From assembly GCA_014896295.1 (NCBI GenBank), contig JADBKR010000007.1:124001-188000 (forward strand): 64,000 nt of DNA, written 5' to 3'. This document shows positions 9,993 through 18,453 of this stretch, piece after piece. The notes beneath the pieces are model-generated. The model saw only the letters and a list, made by a program, of their open reading frames with translations, was not told the origin of the DNA and did not search any database. The DNA is from Limnochordaceae bacterium. Its GTDB lineage: Bacteria > Bacillota > Limnochordia > Limnochordales > Geochordaceae. How positions within the stretch are numbered: the stretch's first letter is position 1; every line of letters starts with the position of its first letter. A program made the position numbers and the translations under genes.

Positions 9993-10547
9993 ATGCAGCA
10001 ACGAGCCGGGGTGTCGTCCTACTGGACCCGCCGGACTCCCACCCATCTGGTGGCCGAAGGCGGCATCGCGGTGGCCCTCTCTGTGGCGCTGAGCGCTCTC
10101 AAGCTCTTCCAGATGCCGCAGGGAGGCTCCGTCTCCCTCGAGATGGTGCCGCTTTTCATCCTCGCGGCGCGCTGGGGCGTCTGGCCGGGGATCGTCGCCG
10201 GTGCGGCCTCAGGGCTCCTGCAGATGGCGTTCGGCGGCTACGTCGTGCACTGGGCGCAAGCGCTGCTCGACTATCCGGTGGCGTTCGGCGTGCTGGGGAT
10301 AGCGGGCGCGTTTCGCTCGCCCGAGTGGGGCGTGGCGGCCGGTTCGCTGGGGAGGCTCGCAGCGCACTGGCTGTCGGGGATCGTCTTCTTCGCCAGCTAT
10401 GCGCCGGCCGGGCAGCCGGTGGCCCTCTACTCCCTCGTCTACAACGTGACCTACCTCGTCCCCGAGGCCGTGGTCACCGTGGTGGTCGTCTGGGCGCTGC
10501 GCACCCGCACGGAGCTGTTCCGCCGGGTGGCCCTGCCGGCAGCGTGA
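9993..10547 (+). CDS. thiT: Energy-coupled thiamin transporter substrate-binding subunit ThiT
   Basis: 184 residues from ATG at 9993 (MQQRAGVSSYW); the frame is open 59 codons further but that part overlaps the riboswitch and its terminator. ThiT is the membrane S-component that captures thiamin for an ECF transporter. Typical features: LVAEGGIAVALSVALSALKL, then GGSVSLEMVPLFILAARWG, the block WGVWPGIVAGAASGLLQ, ending in YNVTYLVPEAVVTVVVVWAL. Six hydrophobic segments are expected. The EcfA/EcfA'/EcfT energising module is not in this window. The upstream TPP riboswitch fixes the substrate class with good confidence. Confidence 0.93.
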   Translation: MQQRAGVSSYWTRRTPTHLVAEGGIAVALSVALSALKLFQMPQGGSVSLEMVPLFILAARWGVWPGIVAGAASGLLQMAFGGYVVHWAQALLDYPVAFGVLGIAGAFRSPEWGVAAGSLGRLAAHWLSGIVFFASYAPAGQPVALYSLVYNVTYLVPEAVVTVVVVWALRTRTELFRRVALPAA

Positions 10548-10620
10548 ACGTGAGGGGCCGGGGCGGCCTGCAGCCTTGCAGGTGCTCCCGGCCCTGCCGT
10601 TTCGTGGTCTTTGCGCACGC

Positions 10621-11151
10621 TCAGCCTTGCGGCGCGGCGCCCCCCTCCGCCGCCGGGCGGGAGGCCGCGGGCGCCGCCTGGGCAACCCCGGTCGTCCCGC
10701 TGCCGGGCGCAGCCCCATGAACGGCGGGCTCTTCCAGCGTCACGCGGTAGGTGAGCCGGGTGCCGGCTTTGAGCGTGGCCGCCACCGAGCAGTACTTCTC
10801 GAAGGAGAGCCGGGCCGCGTCTTCCACCGGCTTACGGGGCAACGCGCTCCCCCGCACCACGTACTCGATCTCGATGGCGGTGTACCGGCGCGGGTGCTCG
10901 GGCGCCCGCTCGCCGTGGATCCGCAGCTCCACCCCCGTGAAGGGCACGCGCTTTTTGTGCAGGATGCTCACCACGTCCATCCCGGTGCATCCCCCGAGCG
11001 CGATGAGCAGCATCTCCATGGGGCCGGGAGCCCGCTGGGGCTCGTCGCTTCCCGGCTCGTGGCCGTCCATGACGGTGAAGTGACCCGACGGCCCGTAGCC
11101 CACGAAGGCCATGCCTCCTGCGTGACGCACGACCACGTCCATCGCTGCCAA
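10621..11151 (-). CDS. OsmC/Ohr family protein
   Basis: 176 residues. The family reduces organic hydroperoxides using two reactive cysteines, and both are present: C55 in ALGGCTGMDVVSIL and C121 in SFEKYCSVAATL. The N-terminal strand (MDVVVRHAGGMAFVGYG) and FTGVELRIHGERAPEHPRRY match the YhfA/OsmC branch. The last 30 residues are an Ala/Pro-rich tail. It starts 12 bases after the P-type ATPase stop, so the two are probably one transcript. Confidence 0.9.
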   Translation of the reverse strand: MAAMDVVVRHAGGMAFVGYGPSGHFTVMDGHEPGSDEPQRAPGPMEMLLIALGGCTGMDVVSILHKKRVPFTGVELRIHGERAPEHPRRYTAIEIEYVVRGSALPRKPVEDAARLSFEKYCSVAATLKAGTRLTYRVTLEEPAVHGAAPGSGTTGVAQAAPAASRPAAEGGAAPQG

Positions 11152-11163
11152 TGCAAGCCCTCC

Positions 11164-14046
11164 TCATTCGTGCGCGACCCGGCGGCGGGCGACCGCCCGT
11201 TCCACCGCCTTCACTGCCTCTACTATCGGGATCGGGGCGAAGGCCGCGAGCAGGATGCCTTCCCACTCGGGACCGTTGAGGGGCGTGACCCCGAACACGC
11301 CGGCCAGGGGCGGCCACAGGAGCACCACCAACTCGAGGGCGGCCGAGATAGCGAACGCGCCGAGCAGCCACCGGTTGGACAGCGGCCCGACCTGCACGAG
11401 CGACTGGCGGCTCGACCGGATGTTGAACGCGTGCGCCAGCTGGGACAGGGCGAGCGTCGCAAAGGCCGCCGTCCGGGCCCGCTCGATGCCGTGCCCCTCG
11501 CTCAGCACCCACGAGTAGACGGCCAGCGTGAGCGCACCCAGCATGAGCCCCTGGTAGGCGTCTCGCCACGCCATGCCGCCGGCGAAGACGCCCTCCCCGC
11601 GCCGGCGCGGCGGCCGCTCCATGAGGCCCGGCTCGGGCGGGTCCACGCCGAGCGCCAGCGCGGGCAGCCCGTCCGTCACCAGGTTGACCCACAAGATCTG
11701 GATGGCGGTGAGCGGGCGCCCCAGGCCGAGGAGGATCGCCCCGAAGATGGTCACGATCTCCCCCAGGTTGCACGAGAGCAGGTAGTGCACGAACTTCTTG
11801 ATGTTCTCGAAGATGGTCCGGCCTTCGGAGACCGCGGCCACCACCGTCGCGAAGTTGTCGTCGGCCAGCACCATGTCGGCCGCTCCCTTGGCGACGTCCG
11901 TGCCCGTGATGCCCATGGCCGCCCCGATGTCGGCCCGTTGCAGCGCCGGGGCGTCGTTGACCCCGTCTCCCGTGACGGCCACCACGTGCCCTCGTCGCCT
12001 GAGCGCCTCGACCACCCGCAGCTTGTGCTCCGGCGTGACCCGGGCGTACACGTCGACGTCCTCGACGACCCTCTCGAGATCCTCGTCGCTCATCCGGTCG
12101 AGCTCCACGCCCGTCAGCACCCGGGCCGTGCCGCCGGAGCGCATCAGCCCCACCTGGCTTGCGATGGCGGTGGCCGTGTCCCGGTGGTCTCCCGTGATCA
12201 TGATCGGCCGCACTCCGGCCCTGCGGCTGACCCGCACCGCCTCGGCCACCTCCGGCCGCGGGGGGTCGATGAGACCCACCAGCCCCAGCAGCACCAGTGC
12301 CTGCTCGGCCACCTCTTCTCTCATGGGCTCGAGGGGGACCTGCAGGGGCCGCACCGCCACGGCCAGGACCCGCAGCGCGTCACGGGCCATCGCCGCGTTG
12401 GCCTCCATCACCTCCTGCCTGGCCTGCTCGTCGAGCGGTTCCACCCGCCCTCCCCGGAGGATGGCCTGGCAGCGGCTCAGCACCGACTCCGGACTGCCCT
12501 TGGTGAAGAGCAGGTAAGGCGCGCCCGCCAGCAGCTCGGGCCCCGGCCACGCGAGACTCCCCCGCCCGGCGCCGCGGGTCAGCGTGGCGCTCAGCGCGCC
12601 GTCGCCGGCGGCCGCCACCTCGTCGCCCGGCGAGGGCTCTTCCGCTGGGGGCGCGTTGCGGTGCAGGGTGGACATGCGCTTGCGCCGGGACTCGAAGGGC
12701 ACCTCGCCGATGCGGGGAAAGCGCCGGTGCTCGTCTTCCGGCCAGAAACCGGCCCGGGCGGCCGCGGCCAGGATGGCCGTCTCGGTGGGATCCCCCACGG
12801 CCCGCCAGCCCCGCTCCTCTTCCAGGCGCTCCAGCCGGCCGTCGTTGACCAGCGAACCGCCCCGCAGTACCCACTCGAGCGCGGCAGCAGCAGCGGGATC
12901 GAGGCTCTGCCACACCCCGGACTGCCGGGCGGCGGGCCCGCCGGGCCGGCTCTCCTGCCCCAGCCCCCTCAGGTCCACGACGACGCCCTCGATCCACGCC
13001 CGCACCGCTTCCATGCGGTTTTGGGTGATGGTGCCGGTCTTGTCCGAGGCGATGACCGTCGCCGCCCCCAGGGTCTCCACGGCAGGCAGGCGGCGGACGA
13101 TGGCCTGGCGCGCCGCCATCCGCTGCACGCCCAGGGCCAGCACGATGGTCACGATGGCCGGCAGGCCCTCCGGGATGGCCGCCACGGCCAGGCTCACCGC
13201 CGTCATGAACATGTCGAGCAGCGGCTCGCCCCGGGCCAGGCCCACCGCGAACACGACGACGACCACGCCGAGCGCGATCCCGCCGAGCACCTTGCCGAGC
13301 TCGGCCAGCCGCCTCTGCAGCGGCGTCGGCTCCGGCTCCTCCTGGCGAAGGTACGCGGCGATCCGCCCCATCTCCGTCTGCAGCCCGGTGCCGACCACCA
13401 CGCCGACGCCCCGGCCGTAGGTGATGACCGTGCCCATGTAAAGGAGATTGGTCCGGTCGGCCACCGCCGTCTCCGGCGGGAGCACCTGGGCGGCCTCCTT
13501 GCTGACGGGCACCGACTCTCCCGTGAGCGGAGCCTCGTCGGCCTGCAGGTTGGCCGCCTCGACCAGGCGCAGGTCCGCGGGCACCCGTGAGCCGGCCTCG
13601 ACCAGCACCACGTCGCCGGGGACGAGCTCTCGAGCGTTGACGTCCACGAGGTGGCCGCCTCGCAAGACCCGGGCGTTGGGGTGCATCAGTTCCCTGAGGG
13701 CGGCCAGGGCATGCTCGGCGCGGTTTTCCTGGGTGACGCCGAGCACGGCGTTGAGGATCACGATGGCCAGGATGACGAAGGCGTCGGACCACTCGCCGAG
13801 CGCCACCGAGATCACGGCGGCTGCGATGAGGATGAGGACGAGCGGCTCCCGGATCTGGTCCCACGCCATGGCCCAGATGGTACGCCCGGGCGCCTCCGGG
13901 ATGGCGTTGGGGCCGAAACGCCTCAGCCGGGCCTCGACTTCGGTAGGGGAGAGACCCCGTTGGGGGTCCGTCTCCAGGCGACGACACGCTTCTTCAGGAG
14001 CCAGGGCATGCCACGGGGTCGACGGGGCGGGGGCGGCGTCACCCAC
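11164..14046 (-). CDS. P-type cation-transporting ATPase, calcium (P2A) type
   Basis: 960 residues, normal length for bacterial P2A pumps. N-terminal cation-ATPase domain (WHALAPEEACRRLETDPQRG), the actuator motif LTGES, the M4 motif AAIPEGLPAIVTIVLALGVQ that includes the ion-binding Pro-Glu-Gly, the phosphorylated DKTGTITQNRM near residue 335, and the hinge TGDGVNDAPAL. The C-terminal six-helix cation ATPase domain is complete. Most likely exports Ca2+ (possibly Mn2+) from the cytoplasm. Followed by the osmC-like gene. Confidence 0.94.
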   Translation of the reverse strand: MGDAAPAPSTPWHALAPEEACRRLETDPQRGLSPTEVEARLRRFGPNAIPEAPGRTIWAMAWDQIREPLVLILIAAAVISVALGEWSDAFVILAIVILNAVLGVTQENRAEHALAALRELMHPNARVLRGGHLVDVNARELVPGDVVLVEAGSRVPADLRLVEAANLQADEAPLTGESVPVSKEAAQVLPPETAVADRTNLLYMGTVITYGRGVGVVVGTGLQTEMGRIAAYLRQEEPEPTPLQRRLAELGKVLGGIALGVVVVVFAVGLARGEPLLDMFMTAVSLAVAAIPEGLPAIVTIVLALGVQRMAARQAIVRRLPAVETLGAATVIASDKTGTITQNRMEAVRAWIEGVVVDLRGLGQESRPGGPAARQSGVWQSLDPAAAAALEWVLRGGSLVNDGRLERLEEERGWRAVGDPTETAILAAAARAGFWPEDEHRRFPRIGEVPFESRRKRMSTLHRNAPPAEEPSPGDEVAAAGDGALSATLTRGAGRGSLAWPGPELLAGAPYLLFTKGSPESVLSRCQAILRGGRVEPLDEQARQEVMEANAAMARDALRVLAVAVRPLQVPLEPMREEVAEQALVLLGLVGLIDPPRPEVAEAVRVSRRAGVRPIMITGDHRDTATAIASQVGLMRSGGTARVLTGVELDRMSDEDLERVVEDVDVYARVTPEHKLRVVEALRRRGHVVAVTGDGVNDAPALQRADIGAAMGITGTDVAKGAADMVLADDNFATVVAAVSEGRTIFENIKKFVHYLLSCNLGEIVTIFGAILLGLGRPLTAIQILWVNLVTDGLPALALGVDPPEPGLMERPPRRRGEGVFAGGMAWRDAYQGLMLGALTLAVYSWVLSEGHGIERARTAAFATLALSQLAHAFNIRSSRQSLVQVGPLSNRWLLGAFAISAALELVVLLWPPLAGVFGVTPLNGPEWEGILLAAFAPIPIVEAVKAVERAVARRRVAHE

Positions 14047-14203
14047 CTCGGGGCGCGCTTCGGGGCGAGCCGCCGGAGCACCGGTGCGGGCTATCGCAGG
14101 TCTTCCCTTCGCGTCGGCCAGGCTTCGAATGGGTGGATTCGCGTGAGCCTGTCCCGGTCTGCTCCCAATCTACCACAAAGCATGCCGGTGGTAGAATGAG
14201 CCC

Positions 14204-15199
14204 ATGCAGACGCCGCGTCACGATGTTGCGCCACCCGCCGGCCCGGCCGGCGGCGCATCGGGGGCGCCTCTTGCCGCCTTCGCCACCCTGGCCCTCGGGC
14301 CGTGCGACGCCGGGCGTACCGTGCGCCAGGTGCTGTTGGGGCGGCTGCACCTTTCCCGTTCGCTGTTGCGCAGGCTCAAGGCATGCGGGGGGATCCGGGT
14401 GGACGGTCGCCCGGCCCGCGTTAGCGACGTCCTCGGCCCGGGCGACCGTGCCCTCGTCCTGTCCCTGCCCGCCGAGTTGCCGGCGGCGCCCGAGCCGGTG
14501 GCCGTGCCCGTCGTCTACGAGGACGCCCACGTGATGGTGGTCGACAAGCCGGCCGGCCTCGTCGTGCACCCGTCGCGGGGACATCCCGGCGGTACCCTCG
14601 TCAACGGGGTCGTCTACCACCGGCTGGAGAGGGGCGAGCCGCCCTGGGTGCATCCCGTGCACCGTCTCGACAAGGAGACCTCCGGGCTGATGGTCATCGC
14701 CAAGGACCCCTACGTCCACGAGCGGCTGGCGCCGCACTCGCCGTCCGGGCGGGCGGCCCTCAAGCGCTGGTACGTGGCGCTGGTGCACGGCCGGCTGCAG
14801 CCGGCCGCCGGCACGGTGGCGGTGGCCATCCAGGAGCCTCCGCCGGAGTCGGCGACCCGCACCCCCGCGTTGGCCGGAGGCGGCAAGGCGGCCCTGACCC
14901 GCTACCGGTCGCTTTGCTACGTTGGCCTGCCGGACGGCCGGGAGGCCAGCGTCGTGGCGTTATCCCTCGGCAGCGGCCGCACCCACCAGATCCGGGTGCA
15001 CATGGCCCACCTCGGCCACCCGGTGGTCGGCGACCCCCTTTACGGCCGGCCCGCGGTCGAAGCCGGGCTGCCGTCCCCGCCCGGCTACGACGAGGCGCCT
15101 CGCATGGCGCTGCACGCGCACAAGGTGAGCCTGGCGCATCCGGTCACCGGGCGGCGGCTGGTGCTGAAAAGCCCGGTGCCCTTTGCCCCTTTCGCTTGA
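14204..15199 (+). CDS. RluD-like 23S rRNA pseudouridine synthase
   Basis: 331 residues. An S4 RNA-binding domain occupies about residues 40-90 (LSRSLLRRLKACGGIRVDGR). The catalytic domain begins at VPVVYEDAHVMVVDKPAGLV, contains the catalytic aspartate in HRLDKETSGLMVIAKD near residue 156, and ends with the family motif GRTHQIRVHMAHLGHPVVGD. It converts specific uridines in 23S rRNA, or possibly another RNA, to pseudouridine. The 30-residue N-terminal Ala/Gly/Pro tail is unusual. It is flanked by genes on the minus strand, so it stands as a single transcription unit. Confidence 0.93.
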   Translation: MQTPRHDVAPPAGPAGGASGAPLAAFATLALGPCDAGRTVRQVLLGRLHLSRSLLRRLKACGGIRVDGRPARVSDVLGPGDRALVLSLPAELPAAPEPVAVPVVYEDAHVMVVDKPAGLVVHPSRGHPGGTLVNGVVYHRLERGEPPWVHPVHRLDKETSGLMVIAKDPYVHERLAPHSPSGRAALKRWYVALVHGRLQPAAGTVAVAIQEPPPESATRTPALAGGGKAALTRYRSLCYVGLPDGREASVVALSLGSGRTHQIRVHMAHLGHPVVGDPLYGRPAVEAGLPSPPGYDEAPRMALHAHKVSLAHPVTGRRLVLKSPVPFAPFA

Positions 15200-15204
15200 A
15201 CGGC

Positions 15205-16041
15205 TCACTTGAAGACCAGCTGGATGCCCCGGGTGAAGTAGCGGCTGGCCGCCACGAAGACGAGCACGATGGGCAGCGTGAGCAGCGTGCTGGCCGCGTA
15301 CAGCGGCCCCGGATAGGTCGCGTACGGCCCGCTCATCGTCGCGATCAGCACGTTGAGGGTCATCATCCGGTACTCCTTGACGACGATGAGGTCCCACAGC
15401 AGCTCGGACCACCGCTCCATGAAGAGGAAGAGCCCCACGACGGCCGTGATCGGGATGGACATGGGCAGGACGATCCGGGAGATGATCCGGAGCTCCCCGG
15501 CCCCGTCGATCCGGGCCGCCTCCAGCACCTCCTGGGGAATGGACTTGAAGAACGACACGTACATGAAGATGGCCCACAAGTTGACGGCCTTGGGAACGAT
15601 CATGCCCCAGTACGTGTCGTACATCCCCAACTGGCGCACGACCAGGAAGGTCGGCACCAGCAGGATGATCGCCGGGTAAAACATCTGGAACAAGATCACC
15701 TGGTTGACCACGTCGCGCCCCCGCCAGCGCAGGCGGGACAACGCGTACCCGACCACCAGCGCCGAGGCCAGCATGAGCAGCGTCGAGGCGCTCGTGACCA
15801 GCGCGCTGTTGCCGAACGCCCGCAGCCACGGTCGCGCCAGCGCGATGGCCGATCCGTGCAGCAGCCAGTCGTACGAGCGCACCGTGAGCTGGGTCGGCAC
15901 GATGGACCGGTTGACCTCGCTCCAGGGGGCCAGCGACTGCAGCACCATGTACGCGTAGGGGAAGATGGACACCGCGAGGCCCACGATCAGCAGGATGGCC
16001 TTGCCCACGGCCCGCAACGCCCGCGCCCGCCTCACACCCAT
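15205..16041 (-). CDS. Sugar ABC transporter permease, MalG-like
   Basis: 278 residues from ATG at 16041; start and the stop of the previous permease overlap (ATGGGTGTGA), indicating coupled translation. Hydrophobic first segment (AILLIVGLAVSIFPYAYMVL), typical MalG features including WRGRDVVNQVILFQMFYPA and the EAA loop EAARIDGAGELRIISRIVLP. C-terminal residues YFTRGIQLVFK are typical of the family. It forms the channel with the MalF-like protein for a carbohydrate. No ATPase nearby, as usual for cassettes sharing MsmK-type ATPases. Confidence 0.94.
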   Translation of the reverse strand: MGVRRARALRAVGKAILLIVGLAVSIFPYAYMVLQSLAPWSEVNRSIVPTQLTVRSYDWLLHGSAIALARPWLRAFGNSALVTSASTLLMLASALVVGYALSRLRWRGRDVVNQVILFQMFYPAIILLVPTFLVVRQLGMYDTYWGMIVPKAVNLWAIFMYVSFFKSIPQEVLEAARIDGAGELRIISRIVLPMSIPITAVVGLFLFMERWSELLWDLIVVKEYRMMTLNVLIATMSGPYATYPGPLYAASTLLTLPIVLVFVAASRYFTRGIQLVFK

Positions 16042-16988
16042 CCGGTGGCCCTCCCCCACCACTCCATCAGGCGCCGTACCACCGTCAGGACCAGGAAGAC
16101 GGCCACCGCATTGAGGACCGCCACCGCGGAGGCGTACCCGGCCCTGAGCGCGCTGAAGGCCTGGTAGTAGATCTCCAGGTACCACGTGTGGGTGGCGAGG
16201 TCCGGGCCCCCGCCCGTCAGCATGTACGGCTCGGTGAAGATGCCGAACATCAGCCCCACCGCCAGGATCATGACCGAGTAGAGGGCCGGGTAGAGCTGCG
16301 GCAGCGTGATGCGCCAGAAGGAAGTCCACTGGCCGGCGCCGTCGATGGCCGCCGCCTCGTACAGCTCCCGGGGGATGGACTGGAGCCCGGCCAGGAAGAT
16401 GAGCGCGTAGTAGCCGGAGAACTTCCAGGCGATCATGAGTGCGATGACGGTGATGGCCAGCGCCGGCACGCCGAGCCAGTCGGGCACGTCCCCGAAGAGC
16501 CGGAAGAAGACGTCGCTGACGGGGCTGTTGTAGGAGAGGATCCCCTGCACGACCAGGGCCATGGCCACGCCCGACGCCAGGTACGGCATGAAGAAGCCGA
16601 CCGCCGCCAGCCCGCTCCACCGGCCCAGGGAGTTGACCAGGAGCGCGATGCCGATGGCCGCCACCAGCACCGTGGGCAGGAAAATGGCCATGAACTTGAA
16701 CGGCGTCCAGAACGCCGCCTGCACCCGAGGGCTCGCCAGCGCCTCGGCGAAGTTGGCCAGCCCTACCCAGTGGCGCTGGGGCGAGATCAGGTCCCACCGG
16801 GTGAAGACCAGCACCGCCGCCCAGGCGAACGGCACGACGAAGAAGATCAGGCTGAAGAGGAGGTACGGGGAGGCGAGCAGCCATCCCCGCATCTCCTCCC
16901 GCCGCCGCATACCGGACCGCCGGCGCGGCGCGACCGCCGCGCCGGCTACCACGACCCGTTGCCGGGCCTGCAGTTCATGCTGTGGCAC
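16032..16988 (-). CDS. Sugar ABC transporter permease, MalF/UgpA-like
   Basis: 318 residues from a GTG start at 16988, ten bases after the binding-protein stop; ATG at 16910 (MRRREEMRGWLLA) is an alternative. Family features: WLLASPYLLFSLIFFVVPFA, TRWDLISPQRHWVGLANF, PYLASGVAMALVVQGILSYN and the EAA loop YEAAAIDGAGQWTSFWRITL. Six membrane segments. Part of the binding protein-MalF-MalG operon. Confidence 0.94.
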   Translation of the reverse strand: MPQHELQARQRVVVAGAAVAPRRRSGMRRREEMRGWLLASPYLLFSLIFFVVPFAWAAVLVFTRWDLISPQRHWVGLANFAEALASPRVQAAFWTPFKFMAIFLPTVLVAAIGIALLVNSLGRWSGLAAVGFFMPYLASGVAMALVVQGILSYNSPVSDVFFRLFGDVPDWLGVPALAITVIALMIAWKFSGYYALIFLAGLQSIPRELYEAAAIDGAGQWTSFWRITLPQLYPALYSVMILAVGLMFGIFTEPYMLTGGGPDLATHTWYLEIYYQAFSALRAGYASAVAVLNAVAVFLVLTVVRRLMEWWGRATGWV

Positions 16989-16997
16989 GCCGCATCG

Positions 16998-18318
16998 CTA
17001 CCGCTTCAGGATGGCCTCCATGGCAGCTTTGGCATCCTGCCAGGCTTTCTCCGGGGTCTTGGTGCCCCGCACGGCCGGCACCAGCCCCGCCTCGCCCAGC
17101 GCCGTCTGCACGTCGGAGAACCGGGAGTTGGCGAACGGCGGAACCGCGTACGGCAGCTCCTCGGCGTAGGGCACGAGCTCCGGATGCTCCTTGAAGTAGG
17201 CGGCGAAGGTGGGCGACACGCTGAGATCCCCGCGCACGGGCGGCAGCGACGTCGCCTGCAGCCACTTCAGGTCGTTGTCCGGCTTGCTGAAGACCCACCG
17301 GATGAACTGCCACAGCGCCAGCTGCTGCTCCTTGGGCGCCTGGGCGTAAATCACGAGCCCCTTGGCGTCGGCGAAGGTCCGGATGGGCTTGTCCGCCGGG
17401 TAATTGTCGGGCACGGGGGGCGGCGCCAGCGTGAAGGTCTGGCCCAGCTTCATCTCGGGGAAGCGCTGCTTCCAGTCGGGGAAGGTCCACGGCCCGATGT
17501 CCGACCAGATGGAGACGCCGGTCAGGAACGGATCGGTCGCCGGCCGGGTCAGCAGGAACCGCTCCTTGTTGAGGTCCTGGTAGAACTTGAACACGCCCAC
17601 GGCGGCCTCGGGGTCGGCGGTCACTTCCTGGCCCGTGACGAACGGGTGGCCGTCGCTGGCCGCATCGTACAGCATGAAGAAGTCGAACCACCGCTGCCAC
17701 CACGTGGTGTCCAGCAGCTCCGCCCGCGCCATCAAGAACATCCGCGGCTTGGCCTGCTTGAGCCGGCGGGCCACGCCGAAGACCCCGTCGTAGGTGCGCG
17801 GCGGCCCCTGGAAACCGAGCTCCTTGAGGGTGTCGAGCCGCCAGCCGAAGAGCATGGCGTTGCTATAGATGGGCAGCACGTAGTAGTGGCCGTCGGGAAA
17901 CTTCCAGCCCTGGATGGCCTCCTCCATGCGCCGGCTCTTGAGCAGCTCGTTCCAGCCCGGCAGGGTGTCGAGCGGGACCAGGGCCTTGCTCTCGTACAGC
18001 TGGGCGCCGAAGCCCATGAAGATGTTTTCGGATCCGGTCGGCGCCGTCTTGCCGGCGATGGCCGTCAGGATCGTCGCCTCCGACGTCGGGGACTCCGCCA
18101 TGGCCCGCACGTCGATCTTCACGTCCGGGTGCTCTGCCATGAACGCCTTGGCCATGTCGCGCCAGAAGATCTCCTGGGTGGGGTTGGGCGCGCTCCAGAA
18201 GCGTCGCGGAGGCAGCGAGAGCTCCCTCCACCGCCAGGGCCACCATCACGGCTGCCGCCACCGCCACCATCGCCGGCCATGCTGCCGCCCTCCTGGTCCA
18301 TCGTCGTGCCAAGCGCAC
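16998..18318 (-). CDS. Sugar ABC transporter substrate-binding protein (family 1), frame broken near the signal peptide
   Basis: Start GTG at 18318 with GGGGAGGG seven bases upstream. The signal peptide (AMVAVAAAVMVALAVEGALA) is in one frame and the mature protein (FWSAPNPTQEIFWRDMAKAF onward) in the next; the break is at about 18195-18210 and removing one base restores a 439-residue protein. Mature part: GKTAPTGSENIFMGFGAQLY, NAMLFGWRLDTLKELGFQGP, and a C-terminal TPEKAWQDAKAAMEAILKR typical of carbohydrate-binding proteins. First gene of the operon with the MalF/MalG-like permeases. Likely functional in the organism if the break is a sequencing error. Confidence 0.88.
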
Positions 18319-18453
18319 GCACAGTCCCTCCCCTTCAGGATACGGTTGCGGCTGCGGGCGGACGCCAGGCGCACGACCTCGCGTCCTGCCGCGGGCCGTT
18401 GCCCAATCGGAAGCTTTTAGCGCTCTGCGCCCGATCTCCTCCTCGCCCTTTCC